Assembly (NCBI RefSeq): GCF_001641265.1 | Contig: NW_020167521.1 | Span: 496,001 to 560,000 of the forward strand | DNA: 64,000 bases | Origin: Pseudogymnoascus destructans | Lineage: Eukaryota > Ascomycota > Leotiomycetes > Thelebolales > Thelebolaceae | Reading direction: 5' to 3' | Part shown: positions 1-12,239 of the stretch, piece by piece | Layout: each line of letters opens with the position of its first letter | How positions within the stretch are numbered: the first letter of the stretch is position 1 | Program-made: the position numbers and the translations under genes | Notes under the pieces: model-generated | Seen by the model: the letters and a program-made list of their open reading frames with translations, nothing else | What the model was told of the DNA's origin: nothing | Database searches by the model: none

Positions 1-2646
1 GCCTCACCGGCATTCTGTGCCCCGCCGCTATAGGCAGCGTTTCTAGCCTGAGTTTCCTTCCCGCCATAAGCAACGCTGTTAGACACTGCTCCATTGGTGG
101 CGGAGGTATCATAGGTAGGCGCGTTACTACCATACCCACCTTGAGCAGCACTGCCCATCCGAGGATCATTCTCATAGCCACCATACTCAGCATCACGAGT
201 CTGGGCGTCATCACTACCAGCATAGGCAGTATTGTTCTTGTCCTTATTGTGGGATTTGTGGTTCGACTTCGTCGTCTCCTTGGAGTGGTTGGTCTTTGTC
301 TCCTTGTAGTTCGTCTGCTGCTGCGCCTTGGAGCTGCGTGGGCTGACTTGGTCGTAGAGGTGATCTTGATTTGGAGCGCCCTTGTCTTGGGCGCTCTGCA
401 TGTTGTAGTCTGAGGCTACTCCCTCGTGGGCTTGCGAACCACGCACTCCACCAGCAGCTAGACCCCCCGCGGCGGCTCCAGCAACGATGGCGCCGCCAGT
501 AGTTGCTGCTCCAAGAGAGCCCGACTTTTGAGTCGCTCTAACTTGAGTAGCTCCAGTGCCGGTAGGTGCAGCATAGGACTCATCGATTCCAGTGTCATAT
601 GCAGCCTGGTTGGTCGCACCAGTGTCACCATATGCCGCCTGGTTAGTCGCAGCACCACCACCACTACCATAAGCCCCTTGTCCCATACCACCCCTATCCA
701 TAACTTCCTTCTCGGTAGACTTTGCCCAAGCAGACGAGTCCGGGTTGGCAGCAGAAGCACCCCTCAATGGCGTTCCATTAGGCCCCACAAGCCCACCAGT
801 GAAAGCCGGCACATCAGCCGTGCTAGGCATGCGATCGCGATACGCCAGATCAGCAGTCTGGCCATGTCCAACCGTTGATCCCGGTACCAACGACTGTTGT
901 TGTCCGAACCCGGTACCTGCTACGGAGCCGAGGGGAGCTTGGCCGGTGAGGTCGGTGTATGGTTGGCGCTGCGCGTCTTTGCTGTGTTTTTTCTTGTCTT
1001 TGCCTAGGTCTGGCTGGGGGTGTTAGTTCTTGATTTGGGATAGGAGATGGATGAACTTACGAAGGAACCCTAAGATGCTGGAGCGGCGGCTGGGCTTCTT
1101 CTCCTCCGCATGTTTGGCTGCTTGCTGCTCAGCCTGTGTAGCGTGCTGGGTGCCATAAGCTTGATTTGCCGTCGCAGGCTGGGCGGCATAATCCTGTTCC
1201 ACTGTAGTCGGTCTGCCCGTATAGGCTTGACCCTGTGCAGCGGGCCGGGCCACATTGGCCTCATTCCTGCGTATGGCCGCGGCCTCCTCAGCACTGATTC
1301 CTGCAGCGGCTATAGGCAAACCGTAGCGAGGATCTTTCACGCCCTTGCCATAGTCGTTGCCGACATCACCATACCTGGCTGCTGTGGGCTTAACCGCGTA
1401 TGCAGATTCGTCGAGTCTTTCTGGAGCCGCCTTGGATGCAGCTTTCTTGGCGGATTTATCGGCTTTGTGAGTTGTAGTAGTTTCCTCGACGCCATGCACC
1501 CGAGACGTCCTGTATGCAGGGTCATCGACATCACGAGGCTGTGCCCTGTCTGTCTTTGTGCCCTCATAACCTGCATCTGCCACAGCAGCACCGGCAACAC
1601 CAGCTCCCACTACCCCAGCACCCTTGTGGCCCGTTTGGTCACCACTAACGGCGTGGTCAGCCTCAGACTTCGTCGTCGCAACCTGAGGCTGTCCCTGGCC
1701 TCCGTAGCCCGAACCGGTAGGGGGGTTGTAGCCCAGCCCATAATCCTCGGCCGCCTTTGGGTCGATATATTTCGTGCCATTAGGCAGGGCGACGCTAGCA
1801 ACGCGTGGTTCTCTTTCATGAAATCTGTCAGCTGTATATGCGCCACCGCCGCTGGGGGTGTGTTCATACGCGCTCTCCGACGTTTTAACGCCTTCTCCAT
1901 AGTTTGGATCGATTATACTCGCCAGGCGAGTCCTGTACTGGCCGGACGCTGTTCGTTCCACCGTGTGGTGACCCGATACTGTTCTTCCTACCACTTCACC
2001 ATGGGGTGAGTCTGTCTCCATGGGCACCATTGTGACCCCTTTCTTCGAAGTGCCTGCTGCACCTGCTGCACCTGCTGCGCCTGCCGTGCCAACAAGACCA
2101 GCAGCAGCTGCACCCTGGCTGCCCTGGGCAATGGAATAACCAGCGCCTATGGCCTGAGCTTGAGCATTACGTGCTGCTATCTTGGACTCTTCAGAGCCTT
2201 CTCCAAGCCGAGGACCAACAGCCTGCTGCGTGTAAGGGTTGCGGCTCTCTTTGTGCTCACCAGATCGCGATTTGCGGTGGCCGTTTTTCTTCTCCGTTGT
2301 AGATGACTCCCTCGCTACCCTGGATTTCGCAGCCCGTTCTTTCTCGGCTGCCAGGTATTCATCTCCGGTCTTACCGTAATCCTGTGCGGTTGAGGGTTGG
2401 CTGGGGATGGGGTCTCCCCCCCTGTTGTATATCTGAGGTTGGCTACTGGTTTGACCATAGTAACCAGCACCTGTCGAGCCTGGTGCCTCGCGGCCAGTAT
2501 GCTCATATTGGCCGCCGCCACCAGACCCATACAAGATCTCATCCTCGACATGCTTGCCGGGACTCCTGGGAAGCGCATTAGACAGCGCAGAGCTATAGGG
2601 AAGAGGGGTAGGATCATTCTCACAAAATGCTCTTGATTTTCTCCAT
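1..2646 (-). CDS. Gly/Ala/Tyr-rich low-complexity fungal protein (3' end beyond window)
   Basis: I see three exons on the minus strand: 2646-2624, 2565-1061 and 1003 to beyond base 1. The introns, 2566-2623 (58 bp) and 1004-1060 (57 bp), have GTGAG/CAG and GTAAG/TAG borders and join in frame. The start at 2646 is chosen because exon 1 (MEKIKSIL) splices to SPGKHVEDEILYGSG, a short charged N-terminus followed by a Gly/Tyr-rich region. The rest is hydrophilic and repetitive, with many Y-G, A-A-G and Q-A-Y-G motifs and short glycine/alanine stretches. I see no catalytic motif, signal peptide or clear membrane segment. It resembles hydrophilic disordered, stress-type fungal proteins, but no function is assigned. 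The exon structure is well supported; the role is unknown. Confidence 0.7.
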
Positions 2647-3638
2647 GATTAATACCGTTTCAGATGCTTTTGGGTTGTCAAGGATGTTGGGAAGGAGAAA
2701 AGAGAGGCCAGGGGTAGTGAGAGAGGGGGATGATAATATCGGGAAGGATGGCAATAAATGGTAAGGTAAGAGAGGGCAGCTAGTTATTCATCACCTCGTG
2801 GACTACGTAACCAAGGGAAGGTAAGTGAAGCCTTACCAAGGGACTGTCTCATATATCCAGATTCCAAGCAGGAATGATGATGCATTGATCGCGTCAGCGC
2901 TTCCCCTCCCCACAATCCAGTATATTAGATTCCCCTATATCCCCTACCTTTAGCATACCTTTAGCATATATTTAGCCAAGTCCAGGTGTACCGGTTCCAA
3001 TGGATTCCAATGGGATGGTCCCGATCCAGTCTTGTGAGGAACGGCCTAACCACGTTCTCGTCCAAGAATTCCAGGGCGAGATGAGATAGGGAAGATAGCT
3101 TTTTGATGGGTATTGGACTGGACTGGCTGGACTGGCTGAACTTTTTGATGGTAGACGTCATAACCCCTCCTTCTAGGTCTGTTCGTAGGAGGTATTCTGC
3201 CACCGCCTTGAGCTTGGAACTAGGCCGCCTTATGTAAGCATATTTCGCACAAACAGAATAATATCACGTGCGCGGAGGCACTGTCCCATCGTATGGCGGC
3301 AATTTCCAAAATCCAGTATGAAGCATGGATTGATTGATATTAAAATTCGAATCTACAAAGCCATAAGCACCACAATCTTCTGTCTACCATGTACGTACCG
3401 CTCTGCTGATCAAAAAGAATCGCTTCTTTTCCTCCCTGGGTTGTTGAAGCCCGTGTTAAGAACGCCAAACGCAGGACGTACAAGTTGATATCTCTCGCCC
3501 CTTTGCCCATTATAACGCCGCGAAAATATCATGCAGCGCTGTAGACATACACCTCGTGCGAAAGATCTATGCCGCTTCTCTCATCTATCTCATTTCTCTG
3601 TAGGCCCGTCTCCTTCCCCTTGTAAGTCAAGACCACAT
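2647..3638. other. Intergenic region without a recognisable gene
   Basis: This stretch lies between the 5' end of the Gly/Ala/Tyr-rich gene and the 3' end of the ethanolamine kinase gene. Open frames inside it are short and unconvincing. A small GGACTGGCT-type direct repeat is visible near 3117-3141. No RNA gene or transposon end was recognised. Confidence 0.5.
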
Positions 3639-4919
3639 CTACTCTTCCTGCGCCCATCGCCTCTCCCGCAACGGCATCTCCTCTCCCTTCTTCTCCCTTG
3701 TCCCCTCCGTCTCTCCCCTCCAAGCGTAATACTCTCCCAGCCTCACCTCGGCGTAAGATGCGTAGTCGAAATCGATCTGTGAAATGACCGACTGGATGAT
3801 AGCCCAGATGCCCCAGTACAACCCGGGAACGCCACGGAACAAGTCCACGCTCTCAAACAGCGCCTGTGCCTCACTCTCCAACTCCTCGCTGGTCTTGGCA
3901 ACATTGAGGTGCGCAAAGTAGCTCGCAACATACTCGCGGATGAAATCGCGCCTCTGCGAACGCGTCGGCAAGACGCTGAAATCGCAGTCAAACCCTCCCC
4001 ACTCCGCAAAGTGGTTCGCAATATCAAAAGCCGCCGGCGACGGAACCGCATACTCGTAATCGATAAACGACACCGACGTAACCGGCTCCTTCGCCGCCAC
4101 CCCATTCGCCTCCCCCTTCGCCGTCGGCTCAACAATCACATTCCCACTCAACAAATCGCAATGCGCAAACACCAGACTATTCTTCCCCAACCCCGGCCTA
4201 TCACTCAACTCCGCAACCGTCCGCTCCAACTCCCCCTGCAACTCCGCCTGACGTGCCCTCTGCGCCTCCGTCGCAGTCGGTAAGGCATAAATCCACTTCT
4301 GCGTCACCGTCCACACATTCGGCGCCACCTTCCCCGGCGCAACACCATCGATCTTCCGCTGCACCTCCGGGTCCCTCCGCTCCGTAGGAACCATCGTCTC
4401 CATCGCCTCGCTAGCCACCTCTTCCACCGGCACCCGCGTGTTGGGGAGACACGGCACGACGGCGTGCCACTGCGCGAGACGCCTCGCAACTGCCGTGTAC
4501 ACGTCCTTGTTCCTCAGATCACCCGGCGCTGTCACAGATCCGGATATGTACCGGTACACCATCCCGTTGTTGAAGCGGGCGAGCAGTTGCGGCGCAAGCC
4601 CATGGCCCATCAGTAGCTCATGATTCTGCGTCTCGCGCTCACGGTCGATGATGAGGTCTGTGCCCTTCCCAAAAGCGCGAAGGAGCACCGCGCTGTCGTC
4701 AATCTCCTGCTTGGACAGGCCGGGGCGCACATTTATTGCTTTGAGGAGGGTGTTTGTGATGCCATCTGTGAAGCGGACGAATTCGATTTTCCCGTCCGTC
4801 TTCTCCCAGTCGGGGAAAACGGAGAGGATGAGGCGGAGGGCGGAGGACTGAGAGTCTGAGGGCGAGTAGGTGAGGGGGATGAAGCGCACGGTCGAGGTGC
4901 TGTGCTTGCGGGACACCAT
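3639..4919 (-). CDS. EKI1: Ethanolamine kinase (choline/ethanolamine kinase family)
   Basis: An uninterrupted 426-aa frame predicts the cytosolic enzyme that phosphorylates ethanolamine with ATP, the first step of the CDP-ethanolamine branch of phosphatidylethanolamine synthesis. The Brenner-type phosphotransferase motif HCDLLSGNVI is about two thirds along, and about 45 residues later FIDYEYA followed by FDIANHFAEW gives the second choline-kinase-family motif. DLLSGN with IDYEY is closer to ethanolamine kinases than to choline kinases, which usually have NDCQ.GN and IDFEY. The start (MVSRKHSTSTVRF) is the first Met of the frame, and the length suits the family. The C-terminal tail after GEYYAW is charged. 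Choline kinase is the main alternative substrate assignment. Confidence 0.82.
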   Translation of the reverse strand: MVSRKHSTSTVRFIPLTYSPSDSQSSALRLILSVFPDWEKTDGKIEFVRFTDGITNTLLKAINVRPGLSKQEIDDSAVLLRAFGKGTDLIIDRERETQNHELLMGHGLAPQLLARFNNGMVYRYISGSVTAPGDLRNKDVYTAVARRLAQWHAVVPCLPNTRVPVEEVASEAMETMVPTERRDPEVQRKIDGVAPGKVAPNVWTVTQKWIYALPTATEAQRARQAELQGELERTVAELSDRPGLGKNSLVFAHCDLLSGNVIVEPTAKGEANGVAAKEPVTSVSFIDYEYAVPSPAAFDIANHFAEWGGFDCDFSVLPTRSQRRDFIREYVASYFAHLNVAKTSEELESEAQALFESVDLFRGVPGLYWGIWAIIQSVISQIDFDYASYAEVRLGEYYAWRGETEGTREKKGEEMPLRERRWAQEE

Positions 4920-5604
4920 GGTGGAGTGTCGGTGTCCGGTGCGCGGACTGAGAGGGTCGGTCGTCTTACGGAGAAGTGTCAGTCACTCATGCCACGGTCG
5001 ATCGCCAGCCAAGGGAGCGTGCAACCTGGGAGGTTGGACGTCGGGAATCGCCAAGGTAGAGTACACGTACTCGCCTCTCTCGCAACAAGCTCGGTTCACT
5101 CAGACAAGTGACAAGTTAAGTAGGATCTATCTCTCTCTCCTTCTCTCTATTGCAGAACCAATATATAGGAATAATCGAGGAACAAAAACTGGTAGTGGCG
5201 AGGGAGCGAAAAGCGTACTTTATAGGTGTTGGTGGAAAGTACGAGTTGTTATCGCAGAAACCCCCACAAAGCAATATCAACCAGACAAGTTTACGTTCCC
5301 TTTTCCATCCGACAAATAATGTCGCGTGCCCCTCACCGTCCATTGTCGCTAACGTCCTCTAGCGAGGTGCAGCAAGCCTTGTTTAGGCATGGTCGTGCGT
5401 GGATTAGCCCGTTAAAAGCTAGCGATTACTTTGTTCGTGAGTGCATAAATTGTAATTGTGCCATTTCTTGAAATTTGATGATTTTACGAAATTCCCGTGA
5501 CTATAGATTGTTTTTTTTTTACAATTGTTATAACCTTTGTCTGCGCTAAATGGTTTTCCTACATGTTCCTTCTCCTTTGTCTTCTCCGTTGTCTTCTCCA
5601 ACAA
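4920..5604. other. Intergenic region: kinase promoter and AT-rich spacer
   Basis: This is the upstream region of the kinase and the 3' flank of the neighbouring degraded gene. It holds a CT-rich patch around 5130-5150 and a run of T at 5511-5520. No convincing coding sequence is visible. Confidence 0.45.
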
Positions 5605-7370
5605 CTAGTACCTGAAGTTGACCTTGCTACTCCTCCTCTCACGGATCCAATCCCTCTCCTTCTTCACCTCATCCTCCTTGGGCAAAGTTGCCCGGCCCCA
5701 AGCTCCAAAGCCGCGAGCTCTCCAGCGCCGGTAATTCCTCCAGATCGACCGTCTTGGATTTCCGGCCCGTAGCAGGTGAAGGCGCGCTGATCGGCTCGTC
5801 AAAAAGCGTAATTGGTGCTGAACGCTCCGCCAGAGTGCACGTAGATGGCCCCCAAAGGCCCTTAGACGAAGAAACGGGTTTGGGTTGAGCTGGAGCCGGC
5901 GGCGTCCATAGCCCGGTGTTGATAACTTGAGGGGCCGCAGCTGGCTGGACCGGTGACTCTATCGCGGATACGTGTCGCCAGCTACGCACGGTGGCGGTAG
6001 CAGCCACGGGCTCTGTGGCCGACCGCAGGGTAGTAGAATTGAGTTTTGGCAGCTCCGTAGATATCTTTGCCGACGACTTCTTGGATGCTGGGCTAATGAT
6101 GGGAGTAATACTCATTACCATTTTTGGATTTTGTTGTTCTTGTTGAGGGTCGCGAGGCTGCCAGAGATCTTTAGACGGAGAGAGAAGAAGTGGGTCTCGA
6201 TGGCGATTGTGCGGGAGGCGCCCACATGATGGGAAAAGATTGAGTCACAACCAACTGAATCTGAAAAACTGGGGGAGCTTCGTGTAGCCAGCTACGAACC
6301 GTAGCCGTGGCAGCCACCGGCTGTGTCACCGATTATAGGCTTGTAGAATCGAGTTTTGGCAACTCCGAGGATATCTTTACCGATGCCCTCTTGAATGCCG
6401 GATCAGCGACGGGAGTAATGCTTGCTACCTTACTTGCACCCTGTGATTTTTGTACAGACCAGAGAGGTGCGGATTTCTCAGATGGTCTTATAAGAGAAAT
6501 TGCAGTCGACCAAAGGCTCTTCTTGGTTGGGCTTTGAACCGGTTTGACGGGCTTTTGGGCTGATGCTTGCAAAGCTTCCTCGAGCGCATGCCCACACATT
6601 TCCTTTGTAGCCCCGAGTTTTCTGGCCGGGATGGCAGATGCTTTGATCGCATCCTTCAAGGCGGCATCCCACTCTTCCGGTGTCGCAGCGTTCATTGCTC
6701 TTGAACGTGGCTTTGTTTTCTTTATTTCCTTGGCCGAAAACGATTCCACTAGCATGAATGGCACATCCATAGCAATGGCATGTCGCTCGCTCTGAAGGCT
6801 AGAAGCCTCTGTGCTGACACTCTTCACCGAGTAGTCGCCCGACTCAGTCGGCCCGACTCAGTCGCCATTACTGGAGAAGTATTCCCCGAGGAAGTGCCAA
6901 TGGAGGGGCTCGTGGGGCGGACAGTAGACTCAGACATCCAGTCGAATGTGAAAACAGATGCGCGACGGCTATCAGACCACAGCTTGGTTGAGGAGATCAT
7001 TGGCAGCGCCGCCCTGTTTGGACGGGGTTTGGTGAACATGGCAATTGCTGCCGGGCTCTTGGGTAGTAACTTGTCTCACATCCTTGGAGGCATCAAGAGT
7101 GAAAAGCCCACTCGAAACGGCAGTCACCTTAGCTTTTGGCGGTGTCCAAAGGTTATAAGTGGTTTTAGAAGCGGTAGCCTTTAGAGCTTGCTTCTTCTTG
7201 AAGGCAACGGTGTCTCTTGGGCCGCTTGGTAGGTGCGATTTCCCATCCCACCAAGCAGATTTACCATCCGGGCGAATGTCTGTAATGAATGCTTCTGGCT
7301 CGACTGAAGAAGTGGGAGGGGCTGGGAATTGAATCTGGGTGCCTCCAAGAGGGGTTAGAGCAAGTGCCTC
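5605..7370 (-). pseudogene. Broken C-terminal part of the large fungal membrane gene at 7393-11610
   Basis: Read on the minus strand, these frames continue the protein that stops at 7393. They contain recurring LW motifs (NLWTPP, TKLWS, KKSLWS, APLWS, GLWTPP, GLWGPS, SRLWS) separated by Ser/Thr/Pro-rich linkers. The frame changes near 7045 (one extra C in a GAGCCC context), again near 6830-6840, and is stopped at about 6333. A segment around 6320-6380 is repeated at about 6000-6085 (KISSELPKLDS versus KISTELPKLNS, both followed by PVAATATVRSW), showing an internal duplication. The LW-rich repeats look like a protein tail of unknown role. The accumulated shifts and stops imply the region is no longer translated as one product. 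Confidence 0.6.
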
Positions 7371-7399
7371 CGGGTAACTATCCTATGGATAGTTACCCG
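7371..7399. repeat. Perfect 13-bp-arm palindrome containing a TA-flanked 17-nt insertion
   Basis: The arms are 7371-7383 and 7387-7399 with a 3-nt loop. The inner 17 nt (7377-7393) are flanked by TA at 7375-7376 and 7394-7395. On the coding (minus) strand the insertion creates the TAA stop of the upstream frame. Leaving out the 17 nt plus one TA (19 nt) would make the flanking reading frames continuous. This is the pattern expected from a Tc1/mariner-superfamily insertion or excision footprint. Confidence 0.65.
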
Positions 7400-10300
7400 T
7401 CAGAGTCGTCGTAGTCTTCAATAATTCTAATCTGCAGGCAATGTCTGCTGGGGACCTCGGACGAATCTAGAAGATTGGCGATTTCCCAGAGGGTAGAGTC
7501 ATTGAATCCATCGTCGCTGGCCTCATCGCTGAGAGTGTCGGCATCGAGCGAGGTAGAGTCAGAGTGGTAATCTTGGTCGTCGTAGTCATCGAAGAACGAC
7601 GAAGAGTACTCCTCATTAAAGTCGTTGGATCCGAGTGTGTTCGGGATCATAGGACGCGGGAGGTTAGATATAGTAGGCAAGGCGGGTTGGTGCACCGCCT
7701 GGCCGCTCTTTTCCCCCCACGGGAACTGGAATATTCCTAAAGTATCCCTTTTGTGTGGTAGTGGGCTAGGGCTTTCGACTAGTGACAAATCAATTAGTAT
7801 GTAAAATAATAAGAGGATGACGATCAAAAGAAAATAAGTACTTACCAATATCAGGTAAAAATGTCATTGCTCTGGACTTCCCGATGGGCTTTTTGGTCTT
7901 TGGGCGGGTTACGATACTTGCCGGTCGTGTGTTCTTAGAGCGCCAGAGTGCAGGCGTCGGACGGACACGGGTAGGAGTTGGCATGTGCCACATATACAAG
8001 CTTTCGAGATAGAGAGGTTCGATGGTTCGTCGTTGTGCTGGTCTGACACATAAGGCGGCAGGCACGGGCGAGGATGGGCGAACCTGGGTAGGCTGCTGAG
8101 AAAGAGTCCACATGAGGCCAACTACCTCTACGGCCTTTAGAGGGCAAGGCTTCCAGAGATGAGGTCTACCTGTGCGTTTCGGGCATGGGATTGCAACCAC
8201 AGCACGGCCTCCAGCAACTACTGCTCTAATGGAAGCTTGCTTAGCGGTGACAACCTTTGCTGTTGAGAGCGAATTTGAGAATGACGGCGCATTATTAGCA
8301 TATGCCTTCTGAGCCTCCTCCAACTTGTCTTTCCACAACCCTCGCTTTGCAATCTCACCATTTCGCGAGCTGGTGACAGTAACAATATTCTGGGCGGCCT
8401 CCACAATACTCCTCACCCAAGCCTTTCTCGCTTCTTTGATAGAAGCGGTATTGACCGAAGTTATAGAAGCAACGGAGTTGCGCCTCGTAGTCCAGGGAGT
8501 GAAAACCTCGGAGCTCTTAGAGCCACGATCAATGGTCTCATGAAGTTGCTGCCATCTGTTCTCCTGCTCGCCAAACTCCTTTTCCATCTCAGCAAGAAGG
8601 TCGTCTCGCTGGTCCTGGGTAGCGTCGCCAAGGATAGACGACTTATCGCGGATAAAAGGTAGCATATCAGGCTCCTCGAGCTCCTTCAACTGGGCCTGGA
8701 TTTGTTGCAAGGCCCGGTTAGGCGTATCTATCACCACAGCTCGTAGTGGCTTCTGGGCAAGCGAGGGCTTATTCTTTGATGTTCGTAGAATAAGAGGGGT
8801 AGGTGGCACTGATTTAGAGCGGGAGTGGTTCTGTCTAGTCGAAAACGCTGGGATTTCGTCGCCGATACGTGTGTGCCAAGTGTCGGTGGTGGGAGTTTTG
8901 ACGGTGGGAGTCTTGAAGCCTTCGGTTCCGAAAGTCTGCGATGAGTCGTGGAGGAATGAGGTCGGGCGAGCCCTGGTTGTAGGGGCTTCGGTAGGGTCAT
9001 ATCCCACCATTATCGACATGAATTTGTGGTCTTGAAGGAGCGAATCTGCGGTGCTCAAGGACGAATCACGTTGAGTGGTGTATCTCTTGGGGAGAGCAAG
9101 TAATGGCTCATGCAACCAGTCGGCATCTCTGGCCACATGGCCGTCGTCGGAGCTATCAGTCGTTTCTGTAAACGAGGAGTACATTTTCTTAAACGGAATA
9201 TTAGACTTTCTGATTTGTACATCATTGCCTACGTCAGGAACAGTAGCGTTGAAGGTGCTCCTGTATGTATCTCGTTGTATGAGTTGCCATGTATGCTTTT
9301 TCGGGGAAAGGTTGCCCTTTGTTTCGACAGGTAATATGGAAATGATAGTTGATCTTCTTGACGATCTATGGCTGGCGAATTCGTCTTTGCTTATTACTTC
9401 AGGCCCATCGGCGGTAGACATAGACAACATAGACACGCTGCTGGGTAGCGACGGAACAGATGATCGACGTTGCGATTTAAAAGTACCAACTGGAGGCATC
9501 GGAAAGAGCATCGAAACCTTTTCGTCATTTGTCATGTTGTGAATGTGATCCTTCAACAGTCCACGCATCTGAGCAAGATCTGCAGGCGGCGCTGGTAGCG
9601 GTGGCAGCGAAGTGGGGTTTCCAATACGGGGAGCTCGCAAGACCGATGAGCTAGATCTGTTGCGTCTATGGTTCGACGAAGGCTCACTTGAAAAGAATAC
9701 GCCCTCCGAGCCTCTTGTCTTCTTGTATGGGCTTGCCCGATGCAAGATTGAAGGTTTTGCGGCGAGCCCGACGGATTTCGATCTGTTCATGGGAGCTTTA
9801 GGTTTCCTTGAAAAATTCGGCACCTCGTTGATGATCGAGTCAACCAGTCCTGGATCATCGTAGACGATGTCTTTCATGAACATGATCGTTTGTCGCTTTT
9901 CAGGCGCGGGTTGGAAGTCCTTCATCTTTGGATTCGATGGCAAGGTGTTGGTAATGGCAGGCTTGTAGTATTGCCTCTTCTCGTCTATGTCAAACCCATT
10001 CAGCTGGCGTGGGGATCTCTTCCGTACATCTTTAACGCCGGGAGACAGGCTTGAAGAACTAGAACTTCCATTCGAGCTCACGGAGCTTTGAGAGGTCTGG
10101 TATTTCAAGTCTTGACAGTTTCCAAAGGGCTTCTTGCGGACGGTACTGATGCTCCTCTTCAAGGCTTCGGAAGGATCTACACCAGTCGGTGGTGCAGGGG
10201 CGGGGCGAGTGGCCACGAGCATCCGTCGAGTGACCGCTTCTTCACGCCGAGCTCGTTCGTTAGCTGCTGCCGTAGCAAGATCCACGGTCTGCATTCTTAA

Positions 10301-11610
10301 GGGTGAGCCGGAAGGTTCATCCGTGTTAATCAATATAGGCTGAGAGATTGCAAGTTTCCTCGGGCCAGATTGCGCAGACTGTTTGGAGCGGCTGAAGAAA
10401 GATCGCTTCTGTTTCGCATCCGGGTCCTCGCCGTCCCAAATAGGCCTCGATCCTTGAATTGACGGAATGAGAGGAAGTGGGGCTGATATGGTAGTAGTCA
10501 CACCGCCCATAATACTGGTGGAAGTCCCAAGCGAGCCTCGTTCGGTGGGGGAGTCTGCTGACAAGACTCCGGTAGCAATATCGACAGATCGATTATTGAC
10601 CATAATATTCCCGAAATTTGACTGTGGCCCATCCCGATAACTTTGTAGCTGTGGCGAATCACCGGGAGTGCTCCATGGGTTCACAACGAACAGTCGTCCA
10701 TTGGTGGCCATTCTAGTACCAGACCTTGGGGGGCCATCGCCAGTGCTGGTCTCGTTGAATCGGGGGCGTGGCGGGGCGATGAACGGGGACTGTGATTCTG
10801 TAGTCCCAACTTCGGCTTCGCGCGGCGATAGCAATGCTTCGGACCATATCGCTGCGATAGTCAGGAGAATACCAAGGCCGGTGGCAGGAATGGCAGTGCG
10901 TAGCAATAGTATGATGGAGGAAAGCCCAAGGTGCAGAGTCACGCTCGTTCCAGTCCAAATAGCAAATCCAGCTGTGAAGAGGGCGAGAGCTTTGCCCTGT
11001 TCCTTGTTCGATGTCGACTGTATTCCGTTGCTGCTGCCCCAGAACCCCAAGGTGAAGAGTCGTATCGCCACGAGGCCGAGTATGATGGCATCTAGACCGA
11101 TGACGAGAGTCGATACTGGCAACGCCTCAGAACGTGGCACGCACAATGGTGCATATTGTGGTCTTGTAAACACAACAAACACAATACCACTAACCGCCCT
11201 CGCCCCGATTAGAGACCCGAGGCCATATTTCTCGGTAGACGACTTGGACACATGCGCAACAGTCCAGAGGAGAAAGGATCCGCTCAGCGTTCGTGCGGCT
11301 TGGTCGAAGAAAGTCGATGTTGCAATAGTCCCTTGACATATATTCGAGCTCCTGGAGGGTATCAAGAAATTAAGAAATCCAATCTGCGCCCACAGAGCAG
11401 AGGATAGAATGAACGTTATGAGGACCAGCCTCCGACGGTCTTGGAATATAGTTGAGCCATGACCGCTAAGATAAATAACAAATGAAGAGACTGCGGTTTG
11501 AAATAGTATACCACTGTACGATGGTTAGTAGTGGAGAGACAAACCCAATTTGGAGATACCGACAATGAAAATGCAGCAGACAGTGTCTGGATGCTGTCTG
11601 AGATAGCCAT
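7393..11610 (-). CDS. Large fungal membrane-anchored protein, C-terminally truncated
   Basis: The main exon (11365 or upstream, down to 7846) joins through a 67-bp GT-AG intron (7779-7845) to an exon ending at a TAA at 7393. The N-terminal 200 residues hold several hydrophobic segments, including SGSFLLWTVAHV, LVIGLDAIILGLVAI, ALALFTAGFAIW and a Leu/Ile-rich stretch near residue 145, so a multi-pass membrane anchor is likely. The remaining ~900 residues are Ser/Pro-rich and probably cytosolic, ending in an acidic block (FFDDYDDQDYHSDS) before STLWEIANLL. The frame extends upstream of 11365 into a segment reading SFVIYLSGHGSTIFQDRR, but I could not join it in frame to the ATG at 11610, so the first exon is uncertain. 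I do not recognise a named family. The truncation is caused by the palindrome at 7371-7399. Confidence 0.6.
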
Positions 11611-12239
11611 TATGCCGCAGACTGAAAGGAAGAAGGGATCAAAAGAGAACAAAAGCCCAGTCTATAGTCTATGGGTAGCAAGAATGTAAGGCGTCACAAC
11701 TGGCATGTCGCGTGCTACAACCACCCAGTCATGATTGATGAGCGCCAGCGTCAACAACAAGAGCGACGATGAGATGAGGATTCCAGATGGAAGACTTGAG
11801 CTGTGACGAGGCTAAAGAAAGAGTAGGGTCCAGAGTTCGAGAGAAGCCAGTAGCTTCAACTTGGCTCGGAACATGACCTCTCCACACAACAACACCATAA
11901 TACATGGTGGCTTACCAGGCCTAGCCATGACAACTTTTCACTCACTGGGGAAACCTGGCAGGTTACGGAACAGAGGGCTCAGACATGAGATGCGCCGACA
12001 CTGTGCCAGAGGGGCGATCCCTGGTTTCTCTCACGGACCGGCGGCCCTGGTATTGGGTGTATTTGGGTGGTGGCGGAGAAGTCGTCATGTTTCGGACGCA
12101 TGTTCTCAACGTCGTGAGTTTCGAATAAGTTAGTTAAGTTAACGTAGGTGGTGGTGTAACCGACAGAGTCGCGTAACTTACATGGTGGCCACCCCGTCAA
12201 AACCTGGCGTACTGGCGGTAGTAGGGTTGGAACATCGTG
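11611..12239. other. Intergenic region before the transposon nest
   Basis: This is the putative promoter side of the large membrane gene. Only short, unsupported open frames are present, and no repeat or RNA gene was recognised. Sequence becomes AT-rich from about 12240, where the decayed transposon begins. Confidence 0.4.

Noticed and set aside
1110..2009. 299-codon plus-strand ORF
   Set aside because: It lies opposite the spliced Gly/Ala/Tyr-rich gene, whose introns join cleanly, and shows no domain.
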